Assembly: GCA_946055165.1 (NCBI GenBank)
Contig: CAMGFA010000016.1
Span: 1 to 41,452 of the forward strand
Source of the DNA: an uncultured Bacteroidales bacterium
Lineage (GTDB): Bacteria > Bacteroidota > Bacteroidia > Bacteroidales > UBA932
Direction of reading: 5' to 3'
Length of the DNA: 41,452 bases
The notes beneath the pieces were generated by a model. That model worked only from the letters and a program-made list of their open reading frames with translations, made no database searches and had not been told where the DNA came from. Positions 18,434 through 27,268 of the stretch are shown one piece after another. The position numbers and the translations under genes were made by a program. Position 1 is the first letter of the stretch, and every line of letters begins with the position of its first letter.

Positions 18434-20408
18434 TCTCCTTGCAGTATTTGTTTATTACGGGATAGGCATCCTTCACACCCAGTTCTCCTGCGCGTGAAAG
18501 GTCTATGCAGCCTTTTTCCGTATCCTTTATGAAAATGAGCACAAGTGCGCGGTTGAAATAGGCTTCGCCCAGCTGAGGGTATTCCTCAATGGCCTTTCCG
18601 TAGCACTCGATGGCATTTACCATCTGCGATTGCAGGCAGTAGAGATTGCCCAGATTGAAATTTATCCACGGTAGGTCCGGCTCTATTTCCCGGGCCGCTT
18701 TGAGGTCGGCAATGGCTTCGGAATAGTCGTACTGCCTGTTTGCAACATCGCTCACCCTCGTTTTGGCAGCGCCCTGGTCATCCATGGAAAGGGTCTGCAC
18801 ATTGCTTTCTATGGAGGCTATGAAGTCTATCATTTCGGCCTTCAGCACTGCTCTGTTCATGAGGTAGTATGCTTTGTCCTTGCCGTTTTCAAGCTCTACG
18901 GCAGAATCGTATTCTTTCAAAGCCTGGTTGTACTGCTTGTTCTCCACGGCTCTTAGGGCTTTAAGGAAGTGGATGTCGGCCCGGGAATCGTCAAAGCCCG
19001 AAAGGCTGGTGCGGGAGTTTATGTTCTCCGTCCGGGAGCTGATTTGGAGAGGTACGATGGCGCCGTTGAGGAAAGCCAGGTTTTCGGCATTGTCGTAGGC
19101 CTTGCTGAAGGCGTGCTGCACTTCCGTCCTCTGCTTTGCCATGCTTACCCTGAACAGGGGCTTGAGTTTGATGTCCACATCCCTGTGCTGCAGGAGCTCA
19201 TTGTCGAAGCCTTTTTTAGCGAAATCGGCATCCAGGGCAATGAGGGAATTGTATTTGCGGGAGGTATCGGCCATCGAACGGCTGTCCTTGTTGAGGTTGT
19301 AGTCGCGTATCTTCTGCTGAGCAAGCTCGTAGTCTTTTTGGCTCTTTTTCTTGAGGCCCATCTGCAGTTCCACATAGGCTCTGTTCTGGTAGGCTTTGGC
19401 AAAATCGGGATAGAGCTCGATAGCCTTGTCGTAGTCGTGGAGTGCGGAAGTCCAGCGGCCCAGTTCTATGAGGCAGGCGGCTCTGTTGAAGTAGGCCAGC
19501 ACATTGTCCGGGTTGATGTTGATAACCCTGTCCATATCATCAAGGGCCTGCTCGTAAGCTCCCATCTGCATGTAGATGAGACTGCGGTTGTAGAGGGTGA
19601 GGGCATTGCCCGGCTCATATTCAAGGACCTTGTTCAAATCGGCCATCGCCTTGTTGTATTCCTTGATTTCGAAGAACATAAGTGCTCTGTTGAAATACGC
19701 GAAAGTGTTGTCCGGCTCGAGGTCTATGGCTTTGTTCATGTCTTCAATGGCCAGCTCGAAGTCCCCTTGTCCTGCGTAGAGCCTTGCCCTGCGCACATAG
19801 CCTTCGCTGTCGAATCGGTCCAGTTTGATTGCCTTGTTGTAATCGTTGAGGGCTTTTAGGGTATCGCCCAGAAAGAGGTAGCTTGCCCCTCTGTTGAGGA
19901 AGGCGGATGGATCGTCCTTCTCGAAAATGAGATAGCGGTCGAAGTCTTTCACCGCATCTTCGAAGCGCTGCGAAAGGAAGTACGTTACTCCGCGGCTGTA
20001 GTAGAGTCCGCTGTTGCCCGGACGAAGTTCAATGGCCTTTTGAAGATCCTCGAGGGCTTCGGCGTTGCTGCCCAGCCGGCTGAGGGTGATGGCCCTGTAG
20101 TGGTAGCCGTTGGTGAATACCGGGTTGATTTCCACGGAACGGTCGAAGTCTTTCAGGGCTCCGCGCAGGTCTCCGAGGTTGAATTTGGCAATGCCGCGGT
20201 AAAAGAAGGTCCAGTAGTCGCCATCGTCCAAAGCGGCAAGGATGTTGAACTGCTCAATAGCCTGGGCGTATTTTCCGTCCTGCAGGGCAAGACGCCCGCG
20301 GAACTCAATCACTTCCTTGTCCCACTGGCCTTTTGCACAGGGGGAAAAGAGAAGAAGAGCGAGTATTCCTGCAAGATATGGGAAAATGCGTTTGCTGCTT
20401 CGTATCAT
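18423..20408 (-). CDS. Exported TPR-repeat protein
   Basis: A 661-residue protein from the chosen start: MIRSSKRIFPYLAGILALLLF is a clear signal peptide with cleavage near CAKGQ. The mature part begins with about eleven consecutive 34-residue tetratricopeptide repeats (AIEQFNIL, GALKDFDRSVEINP, AIELRPGNSGLYYSRG and so on). A linker of about 130 residues follows, then more TPRs toward the C-terminus. TPR arrays are protein-binding scaffolds; the partner is unknown. An ATG 22 codons upstream (20474) lies beyond the probable transcription start, so 20408 is preferred. It is the first gene of the minus-strand operon with the WalJ-like, ABC and VanZ-like genes. Confidence 0.85.
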   Translation of the reverse strand: MIRSSKRIFPYLAGILALLLFSPCAKGQWDKEVIEFRGRLALQDGKYAQAIEQFNILAALDDGDYWTFFYRGIAKFNLGDLRGALKDFDRSVEINPVFTNGYHYRAITLSRLGSNAEALEDLQKAIELRPGNSGLYYSRGVTYFLSQRFEDAVKDFDRYLIFEKDDPSAFLNRGASYLFLGDTLKALNDYNKAIKLDRFDSEGYVRRARLYAGQGDFELAIEDMNKAIDLEPDNTFAYFNRALMFFEIKEYNKAMADLNKVLEYEPGNALTLYNRSLIYMQMGAYEQALDDMDRVININPDNVLAYFNRAACLIELGRWTSALHDYDKAIELYPDFAKAYQNRAYVELQMGLKKKSQKDYELAQQKIRDYNLNKDSRSMADTSRKYNSLIALDADFAKKGFDNELLQHRDVDIKLKPLFRVSMAKQRTEVQHAFSKAYDNAENLAFLNGAIVPLQISSRTENINSRTSLSGFDDSRADIHFLKALRAVENKQYNQALKEYDSAVELENGKDKAYYLMNRAVLKAEMIDFIASIESNVQTLSMDDQGAAKTRVSDVANRQYDYSEAIADLKAAREIEPDLPWINFNLGNLYCLQSQMVNAIECYGKAIEEYPQLGEAYFNRALVLIFIKDTEKGCIDLSRAGELGVKDAYPVINKYCKENGE

Positions 20409-20422
20409 TTTATGTATTTTTG
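20391..20422 (+). promoter_or_regulatory. Promoter of the M28-like gene
   Basis: TTTG (20391-20394), a 20-nt spacer and TATTTTTG (20415-20422) match the Bacteroidota promoter consensus in sequence and spacing. Transcription from about 20429 leaves a leader of about 20 nt before the GTG start at 20449. The promoter overlaps the 5' end of the divergent TPR gene. Confidence 0.6.
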
Positions 20423-20431
20423 CCAAACTTA

Positions 20432-20457
20432 CAAATATAACATCTTTCGTGCCCAAA
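20432..20457 (-). promoter_or_regulatory. Promoter of the TPR operon
   Basis: On the minus strand TATATTTG (20432-20439) is an exact -7 box; TTTG (20454-20457) lies 14 nt upstream. Transcription would start near 20425, about 17 nt before the ATG. It lies beside the opposing promoter at 20391-20422, so the two polymerases probably compete. Confidence 0.45.
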
Positions 20458-21414
20458 AGAAAAATTACTTTCAAATTATTTTGCTTTTCCTGCCTGTTTC
20501 TTCTTGCCTCAGGTCTGGCTGCTGCCCAGATGCGTCCCGATATAGGAAGCGCCCTGCGCTATGAAGCCAAGCCTTTTTGGCCTGTGGTGCGGAAATCCGC
20601 CTTCTCTGCCGACAGCCTGAGGCTGAGTGTGGAGCAGCTCTGCGATTCCACTTTCGCCGGGCGCCTGAGCGGCAGCAGGGAGATGGTTCAGGTATCGGCC
20701 TACATAGCTTCCCGCTTCAGGAAAGCCGGTCTGCAGGCCTTTGGGGGCACGTATTTCCATAATTTCGAGCTTCCTTCCGGCGGGGTGGGGCACAATGTGG
20801 CGGGCTGCATTCCAGGCCGCCGCAACGAATGGATAGTGCTTGAGGCCTGGTACGATTCCCTCGGCTGTCCCGATGGGCTTCTCTATCCCGGGGCCGATGC
20901 CAACGCCTCCGCCCTTGCCATGCTTTTCGCCATTGCTGGGAGGCTGCCTGCGGAGCCCGAGTGTGGAATAATACTCCTTGCCTGCGATGCCCATCATAAC
21001 GATGCAGCCGGGGCCAAAGCCTTCATAAAGCAGAACAGAAAGCTGAAAATCAACAGAGTGATTTGCCTGGACATCGTCGGTTCATCTCTCGAGCCTCTGG
21101 ACAAAAGACGCCCCAGATACCTTATGGCTCTCGGAGGGAAGCCGGCGGCAAGGAAACTGGAGCGCTGCGCCCGTCTGGGCAGGATTGAGATGTATTACGA
21201 CTACTACCGCAGCGATTCCTTCACCGAACTCTTTTTGCACAAAACCGGGGAGCAGAAGCATTTTCACAATGCCGGGCTGCCCTGCACGGTATTCACTTCG
21301 GGAATCACCTACAACACAAACAGGCCCTCCGATACGCCGGAGAGCCTGGATTATCTTGCAATGAGGGACAGGGCTCTTGTCCTTCTGCGCTATGTTTTGT
21401 CGCTTATAGGGTAA
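20449..21414 (+). CDS. Exported M28-fold protein, probably without peptidase activity
   Basis: A 321-residue protein; start GTG chosen from the promoter and from the signal peptide that follows (LFCFSCLFLLASGLAAAQ). The body follows the M28 zinc-aminopeptidase plan, but key positions differ. The HxD motif is AWYDS, with W134 in place of the zinc histidine. PGADDNASG reads PGADANASA (D150 kept). The catalytic EE pair reads D180-A181. The LDIVG aspartate D208 is kept. The final histidine region reads GITYNTNRPSDT with no histidine. Three of the five usual zinc ligands seem lost, so binding or a scaffold role is more likely than hydrolysis. The assignment to M28 is by pattern only. The 3' end overlaps the convergent GDPD gene by 11 nt. 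Confidence 0.75.
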   Translation: MPKRKITFKLFCFSCLFLLASGLAAAQMRPDIGSALRYEAKPFWPVVRKSAFSADSLRLSVEQLCDSTFAGRLSGSREMVQVSAYIASRFRKAGLQAFGGTYFHNFELPSGGVGHNVAGCIPGRRNEWIVLEAWYDSLGCPDGLLYPGADANASALAMLFAIAGRLPAEPECGIILLACDAHHNDAAGAKAFIKQNRKLKINRVICLDIVGSSLEPLDKRRPRYLMALGGKPAARKLERCARLGRIEMYYDYYRSDSFTELFLHKTGEQKHFHNAGLPCTVFTSGITYNTNRPSDTPESLDYLAMRDRALVLLRYVLSLIG

Positions 21415-22231
21415 ACTCCCTTTCCGAGAGAATCTCTCTTGCCTTGAGCGGCTCGTTGGTGGTAATCTGGTCTATTCCCAGATTGAAAAGGTATTTCATC
21501 TCCTTCTCCTTGTCCACGGTCCAGACATTGGATTTGAGACTTCTCTCGTGCAGCTGCTTTACGAACTTTTTGTTGAGGTGATAGAAGGCGTAATGATAGT
21601 CGGCTCCTTCGAGATTGTTCTCCTGCAATTCTTCCGCATCCATATCGCCGTTGAGGTACTGGACTTCGAAATCAGGATGCATCTGCGCAATCCTCAGGCA
21701 GGCCAGCTCGGAAAAGCTGATGAACACAATCCTTGAAGGGTCGTACAGACCTTCTTCTTTGATGACTTCCATTGTCTTGTCCACCAGTGTGTTGGTGAGT
21801 TCGTCGCTGCGCTGGGTCTTGATTTCGAGAACGAGCACTGTTTTGTCGCTTTGCTTGCCCTGACGCAGGTAGTCTGCAAGTGTAGGGAGTTTTTCTCCGT
21901 TCGGAAGAGGATATTTGCAAAGCTGCTCGTAAGTGTGGTCTGCGATAATCCATTTTTCAGGGCCGTACTCTTTGTCGTGGTTGGAGACAACTACAAAGTC
22001 GCTGGTAAGCTGTACGTCGAATTCGCTGCCCCAAAATCCGGCGTCCTGGGCCGCCTTGAGAGCTGCCACGCTGTTTTGGGCGTAACCGGCTTCTTCGCAG
22101 TTCCAGAAGCCTCTGTGGGCTACTATTCCGATTTGATTGTCAGTTTGCCTGAGGTTTTTCGATACCGAGCAGGATGTGAGGGAAACTGCAAGAATTGCAG
22201 CTGTGCCAAGTGTTATTAACAGATTTTTCAT
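21404..22231 (-). CDS. Glycerophosphodiester phosphodiesterase family lipoprotein
   Basis: The 275-residue protein has a lipoprotein signal ending SLTSC (cysteine 21) and a GDPD domain from about residue 33. The catalytic set is visible: H39-R40, E70 and D72 in SEFDVQLT, and H85 in SNHD. The later LVLEIKT and TNEP motifs, with the N-terminal IVAHRG, complete the barrel. It would hydrolyse glycerophosphodiesters to glycerol-3-phosphate and an alcohol at the cell envelope. The start at 22231 is preferred over an upstream ATG because it begins the signal peptide. It is divergent from pgi and convergent with the M28-like gene. Confidence 0.9.
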   Translation of the reverse strand: MKNLLITLGTAAILAVSLTSCSVSKNLRQTDNQIGIVAHRGFWNCEEAGYAQNSVAALKAAQDAGFWGSEFDVQLTSDFVVVSNHDKEYGPEKWIIADHTYEQLCKYPLPNGEKLPTLADYLRQGKQSDKTVLVLEIKTQRSDELTNTLVDKTMEVIKEEGLYDPSRIVFISFSELACLRIAQMHPDFEVQYLNGDMDAEELQENNLEGADYHYAFYHLNKKFVKQLHERSLKSNVWTVDKEKEMKYLFNLGIDQITTNEPLKAREILSEREFTL

Positions 22232-22271
22232 CTCATAAATAATTTGTTCTGTAAAAATACTTAAAATTGTG

Positions 22272-22279
22272 TAATTTTG
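22272..22279 (+). promoter_or_regulatory. -7 box of the pgi-DUF456-xerD run
   Basis: TAATTTTG matches TAnnTTTG and lies 33 nt before the pgi ATG. TTTG at 22243-22246 is 25 nt upstream, farther than usual. Confidence 0.4.
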
Positions 22280-22312
22280 CAGGCAATCTGAAACAAAAGT
22301 TTTAAACATATT

Positions 22313-23641
22313 ATGATTAAAGTAAATCTTACAGGCTGCAATTCCTTTGTCAAGGAGGCAGAGTACAAAAACTATCTTGGAAAAGCCCTCGAGGCTTATG
22401 ATGTCCTGAGCAGTGAAAAAGGCGCAGGCAATGATTTTCTGGGTTGGAAGACCCTTCCTGTCGATGTGGACGAAGACATCATCTCAGGCTGTGAAGCTGT
22501 TCGCGACGACTGGAAAGCCAGAGGCGTGGATCTCGTGATTGTTGTGGGTATAGGAGGAAGCTATCTCGGCGCACGTTGCGCAATTGAGGCCCTCAGCCAC
22601 AGTTTCGTGCATCCTGCAGGCGTTCCGAAGGTGGTTTTTGCCGGAAACAACCTCAGTGAGGACTATCTTGCCGAGCTTATGGACCTTGCTGCCCAAAGCA
22701 ATACGGCCTGCGTGGTAATCTCCAAATCCGGCACCACAACCGAGCCGGCAGTGGCTTTCAGAATCGTCAAGGAGCATATAGAGAAGACTTACGGCAAACA
22801 GGAGGCATCGGCCCGCATAGTGGCTGTGACCGATGCTGCAAGAGGTGCTCTCAAGACCCTCTCCACTCAGGAAGGCTATCGCACTTTCGTGGTTCCTGAC
22901 AATGTGGGCGGCCGCTTCAGTGTTCTCACTCCGGTGGGACTTCTTCCTATCTGCCTTGCAGGTTTCGACATCCGCGCAATGCTCAAGGGCGCTGCAGATG
23001 AACGCGAGGCCCTGCTGCAGCGCGGCGAGGACAATGCTGCTGTCCAGTATGCTGCAATGCGCAACCTCCTTCACAGCGAGTACGGCAAGGCTGTTGAAAT
23101 ACTCGTGACCTATTCTCCGAAGCTCGTTTATCTTGCAGAGTGGTGGAAACAGCTCTATGGCGAGAGCGAGGGCAAGGACGGCAAGGGAATTTTCCCTGCA
23201 AGTGTAACCAACACCGCCGATCTTCACTCTATGGGCCAGTTCATCCAGGAGGGCAGCAGAGTGATGTTCGAGAGTGTAATCAAAGTGGAGAAGGCTACCA
23301 GGGAAGTTGTTATCGGCAGCGACGAGCAGAATCTCGACTGCCTCAATTATCTTGCAGGCCAGAGGGTTGAGCACTGCAATGCAATGGCCCAGCTGGGCGT
23401 GAGAGTGGCTCATATCGACGGCGGAGTGCCTCAGATCGAGCTTGGTATCGAGAAAATCGACGAATTCTGGCTCGGAGCCATCTTCTATTTCTTCGAATTT
23501 GCCTGCGGCGTATCGGCTTATGTGTTGGGTGTCAATCCTTTCAATCAGCCGGGAGTGGAAGCGTACAAGAAGAATATGTTCGCTCTTCTGCGCAAGCCGG
23601 GTTATGAGGCCCAGACCGAGGAAATACTCAAAAGAATCTAA
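22313..23641 (+). CDS. pgi: Glucose-6-phosphate isomerase
   Basis: The 442-residue cytoplasmic enzyme interconverts glucose-6-phosphate and fructose-6-phosphate. The sugar-phosphate loops GIGGSYLGAR (79-88) and SKSGTTTEP (137-145), the family signature GGRFSVLTPVGL (199-210), TDLHSMGQ and the C-terminal QPGVEAYK segment with the catalytic lysine are all present. Length fits the shorter bacterial form common in Bacteroidota and Firmicutes. DUF456 and xerD follow with a 3-nt gap and a 4-nt overlap, so the three are probably one transcript. Confidence 0.96.
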   Translation: MIKVNLTGCNSFVKEAEYKNYLGKALEAYDVLSSEKGAGNDFLGWKTLPVDVDEDIISGCEAVRDDWKARGVDLVIVVGIGGSYLGARCAIEALSHSFVHPAGVPKVVFAGNNLSEDYLAELMDLAAQSNTACVVISKSGTTTEPAVAFRIVKEHIEKTYGKQEASARIVAVTDAARGALKTLSTQEGYRTFVVPDNVGGRFSVLTPVGLLPICLAGFDIRAMLKGAADEREALLQRGEDNAAVQYAAMRNLLHSEYGKAVEILVTYSPKLVYLAEWWKQLYGESEGKDGKGIFPASVTNTADLHSMGQFIQEGSRVMFESVIKVEKATREVVIGSDEQNLDCLNYLAGQRVEHCNAMAQLGVRVAHIDGGVPQIELGIEKIDEFWLGAIFYFFEFACGVSAYVLGVNPFNQPGVEAYKKNMFALLRKPGYEAQTEEILKRI

Positions 23642-23644
23642 GTT

Positions 23645-24121
23645 ATGACCGTTCTCATAGTCATAGCCGTATTGTTGGGAATACTGGGAGTGCTCGGCAG
23701 CATTCTGCCGGGCCTCGCAGGCCCTCCTTTCGGCTGGCTCGGGCTTTTGCTGATGTATTTCGCGAAGACCGATGACCCTGTGAGTCTCACAGCCCTTCTC
23801 GTGTGGCTGGCGGTGGTGGTAATAATAACAGTTGTGGACTATGCCATCCCTCCCGCACTCACCAAGACTTTCGGAGGTCACAAGGCCGCTTCCGTGGGGG
23901 CAACAATAGGGCTTTTCGCAGGAATGTTCTTCACTCCGGTGGGAATGATCGGGGGAAGCCTTTTGGGAGCATTTCTGGCCGAATTATTTGTTGAGAACCA
24001 GGGAGTCTGGAAATCCTTCAAGGCAGCCTTCGGGGCTTTCGTGGGCTTCATGCTTACCACCGGACTCAATCTCATTCTCAGCGGAGTCTTGCTCTGGTGC
24101 ATAATTGCGGCCATAAAATGA
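23645..24121 (+). CDS. DUF456 membrane protein
   Basis: A 158-residue protein made almost wholly of hydrophobic segments separated by glycine-rich turns (ILPGLAGPPFGWLG, KTFGGHKAASVGATIGLFAG, GMIGGSLLGAFLAEL), the pattern of DUF456. The function of the family is unknown. It is 3 nt after pgi and shares ATGA with xerD. Confidence 0.87.
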   Translation: MTVLIVIAVLLGILGVLGSILPGLAGPPFGWLGLLLMYFAKTDDPVSLTALLVWLAVVVIITVVDYAIPPALTKTFGGHKAASVGATIGLFAGMFFTPVGMIGGSLLGAFLAELFVENQGVWKSFKAAFGAFVGFMLTTGLNLILSGVLLWCIIAAIK

Positions 24122-24996
24122 GCCCGCAACGGGAAATTGTAGATGAATACGGCTCCTATCTCAAGATAGAGCGCTCACTTTCGGACAATACCGTGAGTGC
24201 CTACACACGCGATGTGGGCAGTTTTGCCTCCTGGCTCGAGGCCCGCGAGCCCTCTTTCCGCTGGCAGCAGATAGGCCGGGACGATATTTTCGACTATTTC
24301 GCCGACATTTCCGCTTTCCTTTCCAAACGCAGTCAGGCCCGCATTCTCAGCAGCCTCACTTCTTTTTTCGACTATCTTGTAATAGAGGGGGAGATTGAAG
24401 GCAATCCCGCCCTTCTGGTCGATGCCCCCAAGTTGGGCAAATATCTGCCCGTGGTGCTCTCCGTGGAAGAAGTGGAGAGCATTCTGGACTGCACATCCAA
24501 TCTGCGCGACAGGGCCATTCTCGAAGTCCTCTACGGTTGCGGCCTGCGCGTGAGCGAGGTCTGTTCCCTTCAGATTTCACAGGTATATCTCGACGAACTT
24601 TTCCTTAGGGTCGTGGGCAAGGGCAACAAGGAAAGGCTTGTGCCTATGGCCGAAAATACGGCTGAGCACATCGCGGCCTGGCTGGAGGCCCGGCCAGTGT
24701 CTGAGCGCCAATACGAAGACATCCTCTTTCTCAACCGCTTCGGCAAGCCCCTGAGCCGGGTGTCGGTCTTCAAGATGGTAAAAGCCCAGGCTCTCAAGGC
24801 AGGGGTGAACAAGGAGATTTCGCCACATACCTTCCGCCATTCCTTTGCCACCCATCTAATAGAAAACGGCGCCGACCTCCGTGTGGTTCAGGAAATGCTC
24901 GGTCACGAAAGCATTCTCACAACCGAGATTTACACACACGTGGACAGCGCCAGTTGGCAGGCCGAAATCAGAAAACTGCTTTCGGACCTGAAATAA
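24118..24996 (+). CDS. xerD: Tyrosine recombinase XerD
   Basis: The 292-residue protein has an N-terminal SAM-like DNA-binding domain (about 5-90) and a catalytic domain with the complete set: R144 in GLRVSEV, K168 in GKGNKER, H237 and R240 in HTFRHSFATHL, H263 in LGHES and nucleophile Y272 in IYTHVD. Together with XerC it would resolve chromosome dimers at dif. Length, and location inside a housekeeping operon rather than next to a mobile element, fit XerD instead of an integrase. The start overlaps the DUF456 stop. No dif-like site was recognised here. Confidence 0.92.
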   Translation: MSPQREIVDEYGSYLKIERSLSDNTVSAYTRDVGSFASWLEAREPSFRWQQIGRDDIFDYFADISAFLSKRSQARILSSLTSFFDYLVIEGEIEGNPALLVDAPKLGKYLPVVLSVEEVESILDCTSNLRDRAILEVLYGCGLRVSEVCSLQISQVYLDELFLRVVGKGNKERLVPMAENTAEHIAAWLEARPVSERQYEDILFLNRFGKPLSRVSVFKMVKAQALKAGVNKEISPHTFRHSFATHLIENGADLRVVQEMLGHESILTTEIYTHVDSASWQAEIRKLLSDLK

Positions 24997-24998
24997 AG

Positions 24999-25574
24999 CT
25001 ATTCTTTTTCTGCGGCAACGGCTTTGTTGTAGCATTCACGGCACAAAGGCTCGTAAACGTCCTTTTCTCCAAGCACCACAAGTTCGGAGTTCTTGCTCAG
25101 ACGGTGTGAGTGGTTTGCCAGATTTCCGCATTTCACGCAGATTGCGTGCACTTTACGAACATCTTCTGCAATCGCCATAAGGGCTGGCATCGGGCCGAAA
25201 GGTTTGCCCATGAAGTCGGTGTCAAGTCCCGCGATAATCACTCTCACGCCCCTGTCTGCAAGTTCCTGGGCCACTTCCACGAGATTGTCCCCGAAGAACT
25301 GGGCCTCGTCGATTCCCACGACCTCGATTTCGTCCGGAATCTCGAGCATAAAGCGCGCATCCGTAATTGGAGTTGATTTGAGGCTGTGCAAATCGTGTGA
25401 AACCACTTCCACATCGGAGTAGCGCACGTCCACGCTCGGTTTGAAAATGGCAATCTTGAGTTTTGCAAACTGGGCCCTCTTGAGCCTTCTGATGAGTTCT
25501 TCGGTCTTTCCCGAGAACATCGAGCCGCATATAACCTCAATGCAGCCCGTTTTCTTGTGGTTTTCTAAAAACAT
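24999..25574 (-). CDS. tdk: Thymidine kinase
   Basis: This 191-residue type II thymidine kinase salvages thymidine with ATP. The P-loop GSMFSGKT is at 17-24, the DEAQFF motif at 89-94 with catalytic glutamate 90, and a zinc ribbon uses C146, C149, C178 and C181. The lasso region [15 protein letters not shown] is typical. A start at 25631 would add 19 residues but lies upstream of the -7 box, so 25574 is chosen. It is convergent with xerD (2-nt gap) and divergent from rsmI. Confidence 0.95.
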   Translation of the reverse strand: MFLENHKKTGCIEVICGSMFSGKTEELIRRLKRAQFAKLKIAIFKPSVDVRYSDVEVVSHDLHSLKSTPITDARFMLEIPDEIEVVGIDEAQFFGDNLVEVAQELADRGVRVIIAGLDTDFMGKPFGPMPALMAIAEDVRKVHAICVKCGNLANHSHRLSKNSELVVLGEKDVYEPLCRECYNKAVAAEKE

Positions 25575-25597
25575 TTGTAATTTAGCGTTTGGAATTA

Positions 25598-25605
25598 CAA
25601 AGTTA
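25598..25605 (-). promoter_or_regulatory. -7 box of tdk
   Basis: TAACTTTG on the minus strand matches TAnnTTTG and would give a leader of about 17 nt before the tdk ATG at 25574. Confidence 0.45.
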
Positions 25606-25617
25606 ATAAAATTTTGT

Positions 25618-26343
25618 ATGGGACAAGGCAAACTTTACATAGTGCCCACGCCGGTGGGTAATCTGCAGGATATCACTTTCAGGGCCATAGAGGTGCTCAA
25701 AGGGGCCGACATCATCCTTGCGGAAGACACCAGAACCACTTCAGTCCTGCTTCAGCACTATGGAATAAAGGGCCGCCTGCTTTCCCACCACAAATTCAAT
25801 GAGCATCAGAATGTGGAACTCATAAGGGAGCGCATTTTGAGCGGGGCCGATGTGGCACTGGTGAGCGATGCCGGCACTCCCGGCATTTCTGATCCCGGCT
25901 TTCTGCTGGCCCGTGAATGTGCCGCCCGCGGGATAGAGGTGCAGACCCTTCCGGGGGCCACGGCCTGCATCCCGGCCATAGTATCGTCCGGTCTGCCTTG
26001 CGACCGCTTCTGCTTCGAGGGCTTCCTGCCCCAGAAAAAAGGCAGGCAGACGAGGCTGGAGGCCCTCAAGGACGAGGCCCGCACAATGATTTTTTACGAA
26101 TCTCCCTATCGCCTTGCCGCAACTCTTGAGCAGTTCAGGCAGGTGTTCGGCCCGGACAGGGAGTGCTGCGTGAGCCGTGAAATCTCCAAACTTCACGAAA
26201 CTCACCACAGAGGGAACTTGAACGATTTAACGGAATACTTCAATGAACACGAAGCCAAAGGGGAAATTGTCATCATTCTCGCCGGAACCCCGAAACAAAA
26301 AAGAGGCGAGCACACGAACAAATATAAAAAGGAGCAGGAGTAG
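25618..26343 (+). CDS. rsmI: 16S rRNA (cytidine-1402-2'-O)-methyltransferase
   Basis: The 241-residue protein begins [17 protein letters not shown], the conserved start of the RsmI family, and carries AEDTRT (35-40), the SAM-binding [13 protein letters not shown] loop (82-94) and LPGATA. It methylates the ribose of C1402 in the ribosomal decoding centre. An in-frame ATG far upstream at 25441 lies within tdk and is rejected. Its last 101 nt overlap the start of the helix-hairpin-helix gene in another frame. Confidence 0.95.
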   Translation: MGQGKLYIVPTPVGNLQDITFRAIEVLKGADIILAEDTRTTSVLLQHYGIKGRLLSHHKFNEHQNVELIRERILSGADVALVSDAGTPGISDPGFLLARECAARGIEVQTLPGATACIPAIVSSGLPCDRFCFEGFLPQKKGRQTRLEALKDEARTMIFYESPYRLAATLEQFRQVFGPDRECCVSREISKLHETHHRGNLNDLTEYFNEHEAKGEIVIILAGTPKQKRGEHTNKYKKEQE

Positions 26344-27268
26344 TTTCACTCTGGGCGCAGTCTGTTTCGCCTTCATGCTCATAGGATGGCAGCTCTGCAT
26401 TTTTACAGGCAGGGCGGCTCGTCTGGGTATAGAAAACCGGCGCGACCACCCCGACACCGTCTATGTCTATCTGCCGGCAGAGGAGTTTGCTGTCTATGAA
26501 GCCCGGTCTTCCGCTGAGGGGCCCGGGAAGCGCACTCCTGAGGCCAAAGTGCAGGAGCCGGCAGTGGAGCATCGTCCCAAAACTTCGGAGAAAGTGCTCG
26601 GGACAGAGTACCGCCCCTCGGAGCACAGCCCTGCCGTTCAGCAGCTAAGGCAGCAGAAGCGCAAAGTCCGGAACTTCGACTTCGACCCCAACACTGCAAG
26701 CCTCGAGCAGCTCTGCGAGCTGGGATTCAGTCCCGCCCAGGCCCAAAGCATTGAAAATTACCGCAGCAAGGGCGGACGCTTCTGGACTCCGGACGATTTT
26801 GCCCGATGCTATGTTGTGAGCGACAGCACTTTTGCCCGCTTGCGCCCCTACATCCGCATTCCCAAGCTGGACATAAACAGGGCCGATTCTGCCGCTTTTA
26901 CCACTCTTCCGGGCATAGGTACCTATTACGCCGGGGCCATCTGCCGCTATAGGGCTCGCCTGGGTGGTTTTGCCAGCGCCGAGCAGCTTCTGGAAGTGGG
27001 GAAGTTCGGCCTCGAGCGCTTTGAAAAGATTGCCCCTCTGCTCTGCTGCAGCCGGCCTGTCTATCTGGACCTTTGGAATCTTCCGGCCGATTCCCTCGCG
27101 CGCCATCCGGCCCTGAATTCCTATTCTGCGGCCAAGGCAATTGAGATATACAGAAAAAACACGCCTTCGCAGCAGTGGTCCCTGGAGGGGCTGGCGAAGG
27201 CGTCGATTATAGACGAAGGGCAGAGACAAAAACTCAGCCGTTGTATTTTGCAGTCTGGGCAGCAATGA
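26243..27268 (+). CDS. Membrane-anchored helix-hairpin-helix (ComEA-like) protein
   Basis: A 341-residue protein with a basic N-terminus, one membrane segment (about 36-54), a low-complexity linker (60-140) and three helix-hairpin-helix units: [24 protein letters not shown] (145-204), [22 protein letters not shown] (209-267) and a weaker one (279-335). The second is the best ComEA match. Such domains bind DNA non-specifically; ComEA receives DNA during uptake. No other competence gene is nearby, so a DNA-uptake role is only possible. The only ATG upstream of the membrane segment is at 26243, forcing a 101-nt overlap with rsmI. The 3' end overlaps convergent trpS by 35 nt. Confidence 0.78.
   Translation: MNTKPKGKLSSFSPEPRNKKEASTRTNIKRSRSSFTLGAVCFAFMLIGWQLCIFTGRAARLGIENRRDHPDTVYVYLPAEEFAVYEARSSAEGPGKRTPEAKVQEPAVEHRPKTSEKVLGTEYRPSEHSPAVQQLRQQKRKVRNFDFDPNTASLEQLCELGFSPAQAQSIENYRSKGGRFWTPDDFARCYVVSDSTFARLRPYIRIPKLDINRADSAAFTTLPGIGTYYAGAICRYRARLGGFASAEQLLEVGKFGLERFEKIAPLLCCSRPVYLDLWNLPADSLARHPALNSYSAAKAIEIYRKNTPSQQWSLEGLAKASIIDEGQRQKLSRCILQSGQQ

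Noticed and set aside
22484..23881. 465-codon open frame on the minus strand opposite pgi and DUF456
   Set aside because: It is antisense to two clear genes, has no recognisable domain, and its composition (many His, Cys, Ala) reflects the complementary codons.
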